This document shows, in pieces, positions 1 through 5,655 of a stretch of DNA of 5,694 bases. The DNA is from Mycobacterium sp. (GTDB lineage Bacteria > Actinomycetota > Actinomycetes > Mycobacteriales > Mycobacteriaceae): positions 1 through 5,694 of the forward strand of contig VERS01000173.1 of the NCBI GenBank assembly GCA_018882545.1, given 5' to 3'. Made by a program: the position numbers and the translations under genes. Below the pieces are notes generated by a model, which had not been told where the DNA came from, made no database searches, and worked only from the letters and a program-made list of their open reading frames with translations. How positions within the stretch are numbered: the first letter of the stretch is position 1; each line of letters opens with the position of its first letter.

Positions 1-1
1 C

Positions 2-475
2 GCGGTGGAAGAACTCGTGGCGGCCGCCGAGGGGGAGGCGGTCGCTCTGACCGCCGAGCGTGACGAGACTGAAGCCGAGGACCTGCAGATCGCGCTGGGT
101 GGCGGGGGCACCGGCAGGGGCACCGCCGGCGTGTTGCGGGGGTCGGCGACTGCCTTCAAAGCCCTTGAGCAGCGGCAGAAGTCACGCAAGACGCGCGCCT
201 CACGCGACGCCCTGGACCGCTCCCTGATCGACCTGGCCACCTACCTGCGCGATGCGCTGATGGTGGCCAGCGGCGCCGTCGCCGTCTCACCCAGCCATCC
301 GGATATGGCCGAGAGAGTCGCCGCGTTAGCCGCGCACGCCTCGAGTGAACGGCTGCTGCGCTGCATCGAGGCGGTGCTGGCCTGCCGGACGGCTCTGGCG
401 GCCAACGTCAAGCCCAAATTCGCCGTCGACGCGATGGTCGCGTCGGTGGGGCTGGCCTTGCGGTCGGGCGACTGA
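2..475 (+). CDS. holB: DNA polymerase III subunit delta' (HolB), C-terminal part, 5'-truncated by window edge
   Basis: The reading frame is already open at base 2 and ends at TGA 473-475, leaving 157 codons; the true start and the N-terminal AAA+ ATPase domains lie outside the window. The part seen matches the C-terminal helical collar domain of actinobacterial delta-prime: an acidic linker, a Gly-rich spacer (ALGGGGTGRG), a basic stretch (QRQKSRKTRASRDALDR), then helices containing LIDLATYLRDAL, ERLLRCIEAVLACR and NVKPKFAVDAMVA. The last segment is the most characteristic of the family. Delta-prime is part of the clamp-loader complex that opens the DnaN sliding clamp and places it on primed DNA at the replication fork, in the cytoplasm. 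The collar domain mediates oligomerisation in that complex. The stop is 35 bp upstream of tRNA-Thr on the same strand. Assignment is by recognised family sequence, not by a search; the Gly-rich linker between domains makes an unrelated AAA+ protein unlikely. Confidence 0.85.
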   Translation, partial: AVEELVAAAEGEAVALTAERDETEAEDLQIALGGGGTGRGTAGVLRGSATAFKALEQRQKSRKTRASRDALDRSLIDLATYLRDALMVASGAVAVSPSHPDMAERVAALAAHASSERLLRCIEAVLACRTALAANVKPKFAVDAMVASVGLALRSGD

Positions 476-488
476 ACGGGGGTAGACT
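458..488 (+). promoter_or_regulatory. possible promoter of tRNA-Thr
   Basis: A TAGACT hexamer at 483-488 fits the mycobacterial -10 pattern TANNNT and would start transcription near 495, about 16 nt before the mature tRNA 5' end. A TTGCGG at 458-463, inside the end of holB, could be the -35, but the 19-bp spacer is slightly long. The tRNA could instead be read through from holB. Confidence 0.35.
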
Positions 489-510
489 CTGGCCTCGGCG
501 CTAGCGGCGC

Positions 511-586
511 GCCGCCTTAGCTCAGTCGGCAGAGCGATTCACTCGTAATGAATAGGTCGGGGGTTCGATTCCCCCAGGCGGCTCCA
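511..586 (+). tRNA. tRNA-Thr (anticodon CGT)
   Basis: A full cloverleaf can be folded by eye. The acceptor stem GCCGCCT (511-517) pairs perfectly with AGGCGGC (576-582). The D stem is GCTC (520-523) with GAGC (532-535). The anticodon stem ATTCA (537-541) pairs with TGAAT (549-553) and encloses the loop CTCGTAA with anticodon CGT at 544-546. The variable loop is AGGTC. The T stem is GGGGG/CCCCC around TTCGATT. The discriminator base is T583 and CCA is encoded at 584-586. The anticodon reads codon ACG, a common Thr codon in high-GC genomes. There is no intron, and I found no second copy of the tRNA 3' end nearby that would suggest an integrated element. Confidence 0.97.
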
Positions 587-822
587 TCATCGCAGTTCAC
601 AGGTATTTTCTTACCGGGCTCAGATCTGGACCGCCCTGATGTGCGGTGCAGCGGCCCGGCCGAAACAAACCATTAGGCTTTTTAACTGCGGGGTGGTCGC
701 TGCGGTCCACCGCGGAAAACGACAGCCTCGCCGGGGTAACGGATCGCTGGCCGTTTCCGCAGGCGGATCTGGGGGCTGTGCCGAGCCGTCCATCCCCTGA
801 TCCAGTTCTACCGGGCAGGTTG

Positions 823-954
823 TGGACCATCGACCGGCTCAACATCGCATCACGACGCACGGCGGTCCGGGCGGGCAGGCCGGAGGTCCTGACGGACGTC
901 TTCCTCAGGCTCGCCGATCCCGCCGAGATGAGCACCCGGACAGAGAAGGCGTGA
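823..954 (+). pseudogene. coding-like patch, possible gene remnant or small ORF end
   Basis: In the frame that ends at TGA 952-954, the last 44 codons have G/C at position 3 in about 89 percent, at position 1 in about 61 percent and at position 2 in about 55 percent. This is the order expected for real actinobacterial coding sequence. The translation includes AGRPEVLTDVFLRLADPAE and ends MSTRTEKA. Upstream in the same frame (646-822) the third-position bias falls to about 66 percent and codons such as TTA appear, and no start codon has a well-placed ribosome binding site. This could be the tail of a decayed gene, a small unrecognised ORF or chance. I cannot name a family. Confidence 0.15.
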
Positions 955-1002
955 CCGCCGTCGCTGCGCTGACTTCGACGGTGGGGTCGGGTGTCTTCGT
1001 CG

Positions 1003-1035
1003 TAGTGTGCTGTTGCGACAAACCCTAAGTGAGGA
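1003..1035 (+). promoter_or_regulatory. possible -10 element and ribosome binding site of the SDR gene
   Basis: TAGTGT at 1003-1008 fits the TANNNT -10 pattern, with no convincing -35 at the right distance. GAGGA at 1031-1035 is a good Shine-Dalgarno match, 4 nt before GTG 1040. It is what decides that start over the in-frame upstream GTG at 1007, which has no such site and would bury the export signal behind 11 extra residues. Confidence 0.4.
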
Positions 1036-1039
1036 CGCT

Positions 1040-2062
1040 GTGATCGATCGCCGGGAAATGTTGTTCGGAATGGCCGGGGTCGCTGCGGCCTCAGGCGGTC
1101 TGGTAGCGGCATGCCAGCGGAATCCGGACAGGGACGCGATTCCCCCGCCACAGGCCGATCGTGAGGCGCTGCCGACCAACCCGGCTGACCCCGACTACTA
1201 CACGCCGCAACGGTTCACCGGAAAGACGATCGTCGTGACCGGCTGCGCGCGTGGCATGGGTGCCGCGGCAGCACGGCGGGCTGCCCGGGAAGGCGCCAAC
1301 ATCGTCGGTGTGGACTGGATCGCCGATCTGGGCACAAAAACCATCACCGACATCGTCACCTCAGGTGGCAATGCCACCTTCGTCGAAGGCGACGTCGGTC
1401 TCACCGAAACCTGCGACAGGATGGTGAAAGTGGCCGTCGACACCTACGGCGGGCTGGACCTGGCACTGAACAACGCCGGGGTGATGGACGGGGTGTTCTC
1501 CGGTGACCCCATCGACTACCAGAAGCAGAAACCGCTGATCTTCGCCCCGATCCACGAGGCCACCGACGAGTACTGGGACCGGGTGTTTCAGACCAACTCC
1601 GCGGGAGTGTTCAAAAGCATGCGCGCCGAACTGCGCCAGATGGTCACCCAAGGACGAGGTGGGGCGATCGTGAACGTCTCCTCGATCGCCGGGATGACGG
1701 GGCTGGCGGGCAACCCCGCCTACGTCGCCAGCAAGCATGCGGTCAATGGGCTGACCCGCAACGCCGCGATCGACTACGCGCCGTACGGCATCCGGGTGAA
1801 CTCGGTGAACATGTCGGCAACCGACACCCCGATGGTGGAGCGGGCCGGGGTGCTCGTCGCCGAGGCGGCCAAAGCCAATCCTTCCGCCGAGCCGAACATG
1901 GGGCGCGCCAAAACCTTCAGCCTGCTGGCCTACGCCGATCCGCAGCATCGCCCGGCGACGGTCGCCGAGCAGGTGTCGATGATGCTTTTCCTGCTCTCCG
2001 GTGAGGCCTCGAACTTCACCGGCGGCGTCTTTCCCACCGACGGTGGGTGGACCAGCTACTGA
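1040..2062 (+). CDS. Tat-signal, lipobox-bearing SDR family oxidoreductase (340 aa)
   Basis: The protein is an NAD(P)-dependent short-chain dehydrogenase/reductase with a classical Rossmann fold. Visible motifs are cofactor site TGCARGMG (67-74), Asp92 at the end of strand 2 (favouring NAD over NADP), Asp118, NNAG (144-147), and the catalytic tetrad Asn186, Ser215, Tyr228 and Lys232 in YVASK. The N-terminus is unusual: DRREMLFG (3-10) has the twin arginines of a Tat signal, followed by a hydrophobic stretch, and VAAC (22-25) is a good lipobox, so Cys25 would be lipidated. A linker (about 26-58) precedes the catalytic domain. This predicts an outward-facing, membrane-anchored enzyme, since Tat can export folded, cofactor-loaded proteins. 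The segment between NNAG and Asn186 is about 17 residues longer than in classical SDRs. The GTG start is chosen for its GAGGA site. The substrate cannot be told from sequence. The gene stands alone and is convergent with the next one. Confidence 0.88.
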   Translation: MIDRREMLFGMAGVAAASGGLVAACQRNPDRDAIPPPQADREALPTNPADPDYYTPQRFTGKTIVVTGCARGMGAAAARRAAREGANIVGVDWIADLGTKTITDIVTSGGNATFVEGDVGLTETCDRMVKVAVDTYGGLDLALNNAGVMDGVFSGDPIDYQKQKPLIFAPIHEATDEYWDRVFQTNSAGVFKSMRAELRQMVTQGRGGAIVNVSSIAGMTGLAGNPAYVASKHAVNGLTRNAAIDYAPYGIRVNSVNMSATDTPMVERAGVLVAEAAKANPSAEPNMGRAKTFSLLAYADPQHRPATVAEQVSMMLFLLSGEASNFTGGVFPTDGGWTSY

Positions 2063-2071
2063 TGATCCGGT

Positions 2072-2095
2072 GCCGGCGGAATTCGAGACGCCGGC
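2072..2095. terminator. convergent, probably bidirectional terminator hairpin
   Basis: GCCGGCG (2072-2078) and CGCCGGC (2089-2095) form a perfect 7-bp stem with a 10-nt loop. It lies 9 bp after the SDR stop and abuts the stop of the minus-strand nitroreductase gene. There is no T-tract on either side, as is common for mycobacterial hairpins. Placement between two convergent genes supports a role in ending both transcripts. Confidence 0.55.
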
Positions 2096-2551
2096 CTATC
2101 TTGCCGTCAACCGGATGATCGGCAACTCGCGGTCGGTCTGCTCCTGATACTTGGTGAACCGCTCCGCTGCGGAAGTGATTGCCCGCCAGGCATCCTCACG
2201 TTCCGCGCCATGTAGTTGCACGGCGGTGACCGGGATCTTCCGGCCCCCGATTTCGATCTCGACCCGGTCCGGGTGTGCGGCGATGTTGTAGTACCAGGCC
2301 GGATTCCGGGGCGCCCCGGCGGCCGAGGCGACGATCAACCAGCTTCCGTTCGCCCCGGGAAACCAGACCAGCGGCGTGCTGCGCCGTTCACCGCTTTTGC
2401 GTCCGATGGTGGTCAGCACCAGTCCCTCGGTGCCGCCCATCAGCTTCCCGCCCTTGCGGATACGCCGGGAGATGACCCCGTTCATCATGCGCAGCAGTCG
2501 GCCCTGCGGCTGTCGGGCTCCGCGCGACCCGTTGCTGGTGGTGAAACTCAT
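2096..2551 (-). CDS. deazaflavin (F420)-dependent nitroreductase family protein (Ddn-like, 151 aa)
   Basis: The translation matches the split-barrel family typified by mycobacterial Ddn, which uses reduced coenzyme F420 to reduce quinones and activates nitroimidazole prodrugs. Typical segments are LVLTTIGRKSGERRSTPL (44-61), likely contacting the F420 phosphate and tail, WLIVASAAGAPRNPAWYYNI (71-90), and the C-terminal YQEQTDRELPIIRL (135-148). At 151 residues it has the usual family length and a short basic N-terminus (RMMNGVISRRIRKGGK). The start is ATG 2549-2551. The frame stays open upstream as far as 2695, but the upstream codons are just translated tandem repeats and the end of the neighbouring gene. 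An AGGGAG lies 11 nt before the ATG, slightly far; an in-frame GTG at 2563 overlaps that site and is less likely. It follows the FAD oxidase on the same strand by 79 bp, suggesting one transcript. The physiological substrate is unknown, and nitroreduction itself may be a side activity. Confidence 0.88.
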   Translation of the reverse strand: MSFTTSNGSRGARQPQGRLLRMMNGVISRRIRKGGKLMGGTEGLVLTTIGRKSGERRSTPLVWFPGANGSWLIVASAAGAPRNPAWYYNIAAHPDRVEIEIGGRKIPVTAVQLHGAEREDAWRAITSAAERFTKYQEQTDRELPIIRLTAR

Positions 2552-2563
2552 GCCATGACCCAC

Positions 2564-2608
2564 TCCCTGTCGGACGAATCCCTGTCGGACGAATCCCTGT
2601 CGGAGGAA
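2564..2608. repeat. three tandem 15-bp repeats in the leader of the nitroreductase gene
   Basis: On the + strand the unit is TCCCTGTCGGACGAA at 2564-2578 and again at 2579-2593, both identical, then TCCCTGTCGGAGGAA at 2594-2608 with a single change. On the transcribed (minus) strand each unit carries GACAGGGA, a Shine-Dalgarno-like core, and the copy nearest the gene supplies the likely ribosome binding site. The unit is a multiple of three and is free of stops in the gene's frame. The array sits wholly between the oxidase stop and the nitroreductase ATG. Confidence 0.9.
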
Positions 2609-2630
2609 AACGGCTTGCGGTCGGGGCCCC

Positions 2631-3893
2631 TCATCTGGGCCGCCGCGTGTTGAGCCCCAGATCGTTGAGCACTGCCTGCGCAGCCCGGCGGCCACTTACC
2701 AGCGCGCCCTGGATCGAGGACGTGTCGCGGTGGTCACCGGCGACGTAGACACCGCTGCCGGTGCGGACCGGGCGCTTGAGTTCGAACGGCACCGGCATCG
2801 CCGGCAGTGCATAGCGAATCGGGTAGCTCGCGATGAGCTCCCAACTCTTGGTGGGGAGGCCGTAGAGCCAGGCCAGGTGTTCCCGCACCGCGTCGTCGCG
2901 CGCCGGGTCATCCCAGGCGCCCAGGGCCGAGGCCGCGACCAGTGCGCCGCCGGCCGGGGCATAGTCGGGTGCGGCATGGCTGAGCACCACGGTGTTGACC
3001 AGCGGTCCCCGGCCGGAGCCGTCGAGGGTGAGCACGGCCTCGCCGTCGGCGAGTTCGGCCGGGCTGCAGGTGGGCCGGTAGTACCAGGTCGTCACCGCCC
3101 GCGCGGCGGGTGCGCGAACGTCGGGGACCAGGGTGGCCGCGGTCGTCGGGTCGGCGGCGACGATCACGGCCGCGGCGGTGTGCGCGTCGCCGCCGGCGAC
3201 GTCGACTCGCTGCGCGGTGACCGCACCGACCCGATGGCCCAGACGCACATCGAGCCCGGCGGCGAGTTGTTCGGGGATGCGCTGCATACCCAGGGCCGGC
3301 ACGCCCGGGGTGCCACGGACGAACGACTTGAGCACCACATCCAGGAAGCGCCGCGACGTCGCCAGCCCGGACTCTAGAAAGACCCCGGACAGGAAGGGTC
3401 GCAGCACCGTCTCCATCAGGGTGTGGTCCGCACCGGCCCGCTGCAGCGCCTCCTCGGTGGTCACGTCGGGGGCGCGGCCCAGCGCTGCGACCGGCCGGAC
3501 GGCGCAGGAGACCCCATAGCTTCCGAAGCGGGCGATCGACAACGGGGAGCCGACGTGGGCCCGCAGCGACGGTATGGCCCACGACGGCTTGCGACGCGGA
3601 TCGGCGACCCGCCGCACCTTCCGGCGCCCGCCGTCGTCGACCACGATGCGGGCGCCGGCGATGAAGGCCTTGAGATCCAGGGCCCGATGGTCCAGCACCC
3701 GGGCGCCTTCGGGGTAGGCCGGGTTGTACAGCTGGAAACCACGGTCGAGGCGGTAACCGTCGACCACGTCGGTGCGGACCCGTCCGCCCACGGCGTCTGA
3801 GCCCTCGAGCACGACGACCTCCACCCCCTGACGGGTGAGATGACGCGCGGCGGCCAGGCCGCTCAGTCCGGCTCCCACGACGACGACGGGCAT
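2631..3893 (-). CDS. FAD-dependent oxidoreductase, amine oxidase / phytoene desaturase-like (420 aa)
   Basis: The N-terminus is a textbook FAD-binding Rossmann motif: [17 protein letters not shown] (3-19) with GxGxxG at 7-12, Glu30 ending strand 2 to bind ribose, and VGGRVRT (35-41), the GG-motif of the amine oxidase and desaturase superfamily. The C-terminus has [20 protein letters not shown] (381-400), the second flavin-contacting motif, with YALPAMP (361-367) before it. The flavin is likely non-covalent, as no anchoring Cys or His motif is seen. The length fits the family. The ATG at 3891-3893 is chosen because it starts directly before the Rossmann strand; the frame is open much further upstream but that part is low-complexity and overlaps the divergent gene. 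There is no good Shine-Dalgarno, but TACCGT lies 6 nt upstream, fitting a leaderless transcript. No signal peptide is seen, so it is probably cytoplasmic. Substrate (amine, carotenoid or porphyrin-like) cannot be decided. It probably leads an operon with the F420-type gene. Confidence 0.85.
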   Translation of the reverse strand: MPVVVVGAGLSGLAAARHLTRQGVEVVVLEGSDAVGGRVRTDVVDGYRLDRGFQLYNPAYPEGARVLDHRALDLKAFIAGARIVVDDGGRRKVRRVADPRRKPSWAIPSLRAHVGSPLSIARFGSYGVSCAVRPVAALGRAPDVTTEEALQRAGADHTLMETVLRPFLSGVFLESGLATSRRFLDVVLKSFVRGTPGVPALGMQRIPEQLAAGLDVRLGHRVGAVTAQRVDVAGGDAHTAAAVIVAADPTTAATLVPDVRAPAARAVTTWYYRPTCSPAELADGEAVLTLDGSGRGPLVNTVVLSHAAPDYAPAGGALVAASALGAWDDPARDDAVREHLAWLYGLPTKSWELIASYPIRYALPAMPVPFELKRPVRTGSGVYVAGDHRDTSSIQGALVSGRRAAQAVLNDLGLNTRRPR

Positions 3894-4060
3894 GGGCTCA
3901 CGGTAGTCGCCGCCAGCTCCGCGGCCGGTTCCCGGGATCCGGGTGGGTTGCGTGCCGGCGCCGACGGTGGTTGGTTGGTCGCGAGCACGACCTGCCCCGG
4001 GAAGGCCTCGAACATGACGCTGCGCAAGGTGTCGCTTCTGCTGAGTCTGCGTTGACCCAT
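3863..4060 (-). CDS. doubtful 65-aa ORF upstream of and overlapping the FAD oxidase start
   Basis: The ATG at 4058-4060 opens 65 codons to TGA at 3863-3865, running out of frame 31 bp into the FAD oxidase gene. Codons 9-29 ([21 protein letters not shown] split over 3974-4036) all end in G or C, with lower G/C at positions 1 and 2, which looks like actinobacterial coding sequence. The second half is Pro/Ala/Ser-rich and uninformative. GGGA directly abuts the ATG, too close for a normal ribosome binding site. The whole ORF overlaps the presumed promoter and palindrome of the oxidase. It might be a small leader peptide translationally linked to the oxidase, a remnant, or chance. No family is recognised. 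Confidence 0.2.
   Translation of the reverse strand: MGQRRLSRSDTLRSVMFEAFPGQVVLATNQPPSAPARNPPGSREPAAELAATTVSPCPSSSWEPD
3900..3905 (-). promoter_or_regulatory. candidate -10 element of the FAD oxidase gene (leaderless)
   Basis: On the minus strand TACCGT matches TANNNT and is followed by 6 nt and then ATG at 3893, so transcription would begin at or next to the start codon. This would explain the missing Shine-Dalgarno. The hexamer is short and such matches are frequent by chance. Confidence 0.3.
3925..3942. promoter_or_regulatory. 18-bp imperfect palindrome, candidate operator
   Basis: CCGGTTCCCGGGATCCGG is symmetric at 8 of 9 base pairs, the one mismatch being T3929/T3938, with a perfect TCCCGGGA core at 3930-3937. 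It lies 32-49 bp upstream of the FAD oxidase ATG, where it would overlap the -35 region of the candidate promoter at 3900-3905. A dimeric repressor of the TetR or MarR type would fit, but no regulator gene is in the window. Confidence 0.35.
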
Positions 4061-4081
4061 TCCCAGCAGATTGCGCGTTGC

Positions 4082-4101
4082 GGGAGAGTAAATTGCCGGA
4101 A
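4082..4101 (+). promoter_or_regulatory. start region of the PE-PPE gene: candidate -10 and alternative ribosome binding site
   Basis: TAAATT at 4089-4094 fits TANNNT and ends 7 nt before ATG 4102, consistent with a leaderless transcript. In the same bases GGGAG at 4082-4086 is a Shine-Dalgarno match placed 6 nt before an in-frame TTG at 4093, which would add three residues. On the opposite strand TACTCT (4090-4085) also fits a -10 pattern, so this AT-rich patch could fire in both directions. TTGACC at 4052-4057 resembles a -35 but is 31 bp from TAAATT, too far to pair with it. Confidence 0.35.
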
Positions 4102-5628
4102 ATGCCTGATACACCGGACGATGCTCTGCGGCCCGCCCTGAGGGAACCCCGTCGGTTTACCCGCGGAGCGCTCGCGGCCCTGATCGCGATCTCTGCCACC
4201 GGAACATGCGTCCTGGAAACCGCCGCGCCGGCCGTCATCTCGGCCGAGTCCTTCAGGGCTGTCGATCTGGTCGCCACCCAGGCGGCGATCACGATGAACG
4301 GCACGTTCACCCCGGATGTGACACCGCAGTTCCAGGCCGCGGTCCTGGATGCCTACATCGGGCCACTGGTCGGACCGGGCTACACCGGCGTGCCGTTGCG
4401 CACACCGCAGGATCTCTGGCCGCTGAGCGGGATCACGGCCCTGACCTACAACGACTCGACCCGGGTGGGCTACGAGATCCTCACCGACAAGTACGACGAC
4501 ATCGTCGGGCAGAACGCGGCCGACGGCCAGCCCACCACTCCCATGGTGGTTTTCGGGTATTCGCAGAGCGCCTTCATCGCCTCGATGTTCGACGAGCGTC
4601 TGGCTCAGATTCGCGAGTTGGGCGGCACTGTTCCCCCGACGACCTTCGTCCAGGTCGGCAACACCAACATCCCCAACGGTGGGCTGATGTCGCGGTTCAA
4701 CGGCTTGGGCCTGACCCCTTGGACGGAACTGGTCTTCGCGCCGACAAAGACCGGCAACACCACCTACGAGGTCTTCCGGCAATATGACCCGTTCGCCGAT
4801 TTCCCGAAATACGTGCTGAACCCCTTGGCGGTGGTGAACTCGCTGGTGGGCTACCTGCTGCATTTCACCCTGCCGGTCTCGGGATCGGCGCCCTGGCTGG
4901 CCCCGGTGATCAACCTGCTGAACCTGTTGATCACGCCGATTTCCCTGAATCCGGCCAGCCCCAACTACGTTCAACCCATCGTGTCGCGCTACGAGGACAC
5001 CGTCTATCAGTTCGTGCCGACCGATCAGTTGCCGCTCCTGTCGCCGCTCTATGCGCTCGGCCTGACCCGGTTCGCCGACGCCCTCGACCCCGTCTTCCGG
5101 CCGCTGATCGAGGCGGGCTATGACCGTTCGGTGTCTTTCGGCGAACCCACTCCTGCCGTCTTCGGGCTCGGACCCAACTTCGCCCCGGCGCTGAAAGAGT
5201 CCTGGCAGGCTTTGCGTCAACTGCTCAGCCCCGGACCGTCTGTGCCGACCGCATCTGCCGCGACACAGCTCCCGCCGCCGGCCTCGGCACAACCGGTCGC
5301 CGGTTCCGTCGCGGATGCCCAGGGTGCCCAGAACGTCCTGCAGGCCCTGCCGGTTTCGGATGCACCGACCGCCGACCCGCCCGGCGCCGCCGGGAATCCT
5401 GCGGCCACCGCGCAGCCGGCGAGCGGGCCCGATCCGGCCACCCAGGATCAGACCCCGGTCGCCGCCGGTGACGACGCCTCCGCGGTCTTCGCCGATCCGG
5501 GCGCCGCGGACGATTCGGGCAGGACCGGGGCAGGAAAGCAGCCGCGCCGGTCCGCTGCCGCAGCGACCGGGTCGGAGGCCGGCCCCGCCGGAGCCCCCGC
5601 TGCCAAAGGGCGGTACGCCGGGCGCTGA
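4102..5628 (+). CDS. secreted PE-PPE domain-containing protein, serine hydrolase fold (508 aa)
   Basis: After a basic N-terminus (REPRRFTRG) a hydrophobic stretch (about 22-36) and Ala-rich cleavage candidates (APA at 42-44 or ISA at 46-48) form a Sec-type signal peptide. The mature part is the PE-PPE alpha/beta-hydrolase domain: [12 protein letters not shown] (149-160) holds the GxSxS nucleophile elbow with Ser154, [17 protein letters not shown] (227-243) is the conserved acidic segment, and His254 in YLLHFTLP fits the family's His motif. It appears to be the only His in the protein. There is no N-terminal PE or PPE domain. Residues from about 376 on are a Pro/Ala/Gly/Asp-rich, probably disordered tail of some 130 residues. 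Known members are esterases, and the stand-alone signal-bearing Chp proteins (Rv3822, Rv1184c) are acyltransferases for trehalose lipids, so either activity on envelope lipids is possible. ATG 4102 is preferred; TTG 4093 is the alternative. The gene is divergent from the FAD oxidase. Confidence 0.88.
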   Translation: MPDTPDDALRPALREPRRFTRGALAALIAISATGTCVLETAAPAVISAESFRAVDLVATQAAITMNGTFTPDVTPQFQAAVLDAYIGPLVGPGYTGVPLRTPQDLWPLSGITALTYNDSTRVGYEILTDKYDDIVGQNAADGQPTTPMVVFGYSQSAFIASMFDERLAQIRELGGTVPPTTFVQVGNTNIPNGGLMSRFNGLGLTPWTELVFAPTKTGNTTYEVFRQYDPFADFPKYVLNPLAVVNSLVGYLLHFTLPVSGSAPWLAPVINLLNLLITPISLNPASPNYVQPIVSRYEDTVYQFVPTDQLPLLSPLYALGLTRFADALDPVFRPLIEAGYDRSVSFGEPTPAVFGLGPNFAPALKESWQALRQLLSPGPSVPTASAATQLPPPASAQPVAGSVADAQGAQNVLQALPVSDAPTADPPGAAGNPAATAQPASGPDPATQDQTPVAAGDDASAVFADPGAADDSGRTGAGKQPRRSAAAATGSEAGPAGAPAAKGRYAGR

Positions 5629-5635
5629 GTGGGCA

Positions 5636-5655
5636 GCCGCCGAGCAGTCGGTGGC
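5636..5655 (+). terminator. hairpin terminator after the PE-PPE gene
   Basis: GCCGCCGA (5636-5643) pairs with TCGGTGGC (5648-5655) over 8 bp including one G-T wobble, around the tetraloop GCAG, starting 7 nt after the stop codon. There is no T-tract, but position and stem strength fit an actinobacterial terminator. The remaining bases to 5694 hold no gene I can support. Confidence 0.5.

Larger units (their letters stand above)
587..1039. other. about 450-bp gap without a convincing gene
   Basis: Between the tRNA and the SDR start I see no gene I would call. The part just after the tRNA is comparatively AT-rich, including TTTTT at 679-683, and contains a weak hairpin GGTA-TTTTCT-TACC at 602-615. 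Open frames exist on both strands, but their codon use is mostly unlike the neighbours and their translations are low-complexity, Arg/Pro/Ser-rich and unfamiliar. The exception is a patch near 823-954 on the + strand with high G/C at third positions, which is described separately. The 3' end should hold the SDR promoter. Confidence 0.6.

Noticed and set aside
504..515. Perfect 12-bp palindrome GCGGCGCGCCGC across the tRNA 5' end
   Set aside because: It follows from the GC-rich leader abutting the acceptor strand; as RNA it could only form a very tight small hairpin and would lose to the acceptor stem.
511..586. tRNA-Thr as the attachment site of an integrated element
   Set aside because: No repeat of the tRNA 3' end and no integrase, excisionase or phage gene is visible in the window.
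602..615. Hairpin GGTA-TTTTCT-TACC as a tRNA terminator
   Set aside because: Only four base pairs, too weak to call.
646..954. 102-codon plus-strand open frame as an intact gene
   Set aside because: Its first 59 codons lack the third-position bias of real genes here, include TTA and other rare codons, and no start has a proper ribosome binding site. Only its last part is coding-like and is reported as such.
597..1151. 184-codon minus-strand open frame over the tRNA-SDR gap
   Set aside because: It overlaps the 5' end of the well-supported SDR gene, is Arg/Ser/Pro-rich with no recognisable motif, and is explained by scarcity of stop codons in high-GC DNA.
3894..4310. N-terminal extension of the FAD oxidase to 4310
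   Set aside because: The extra 139 residues are low complexity, overlap the PE-PPE coding region, and precede a Rossmann motif that normally begins within the first few residues.
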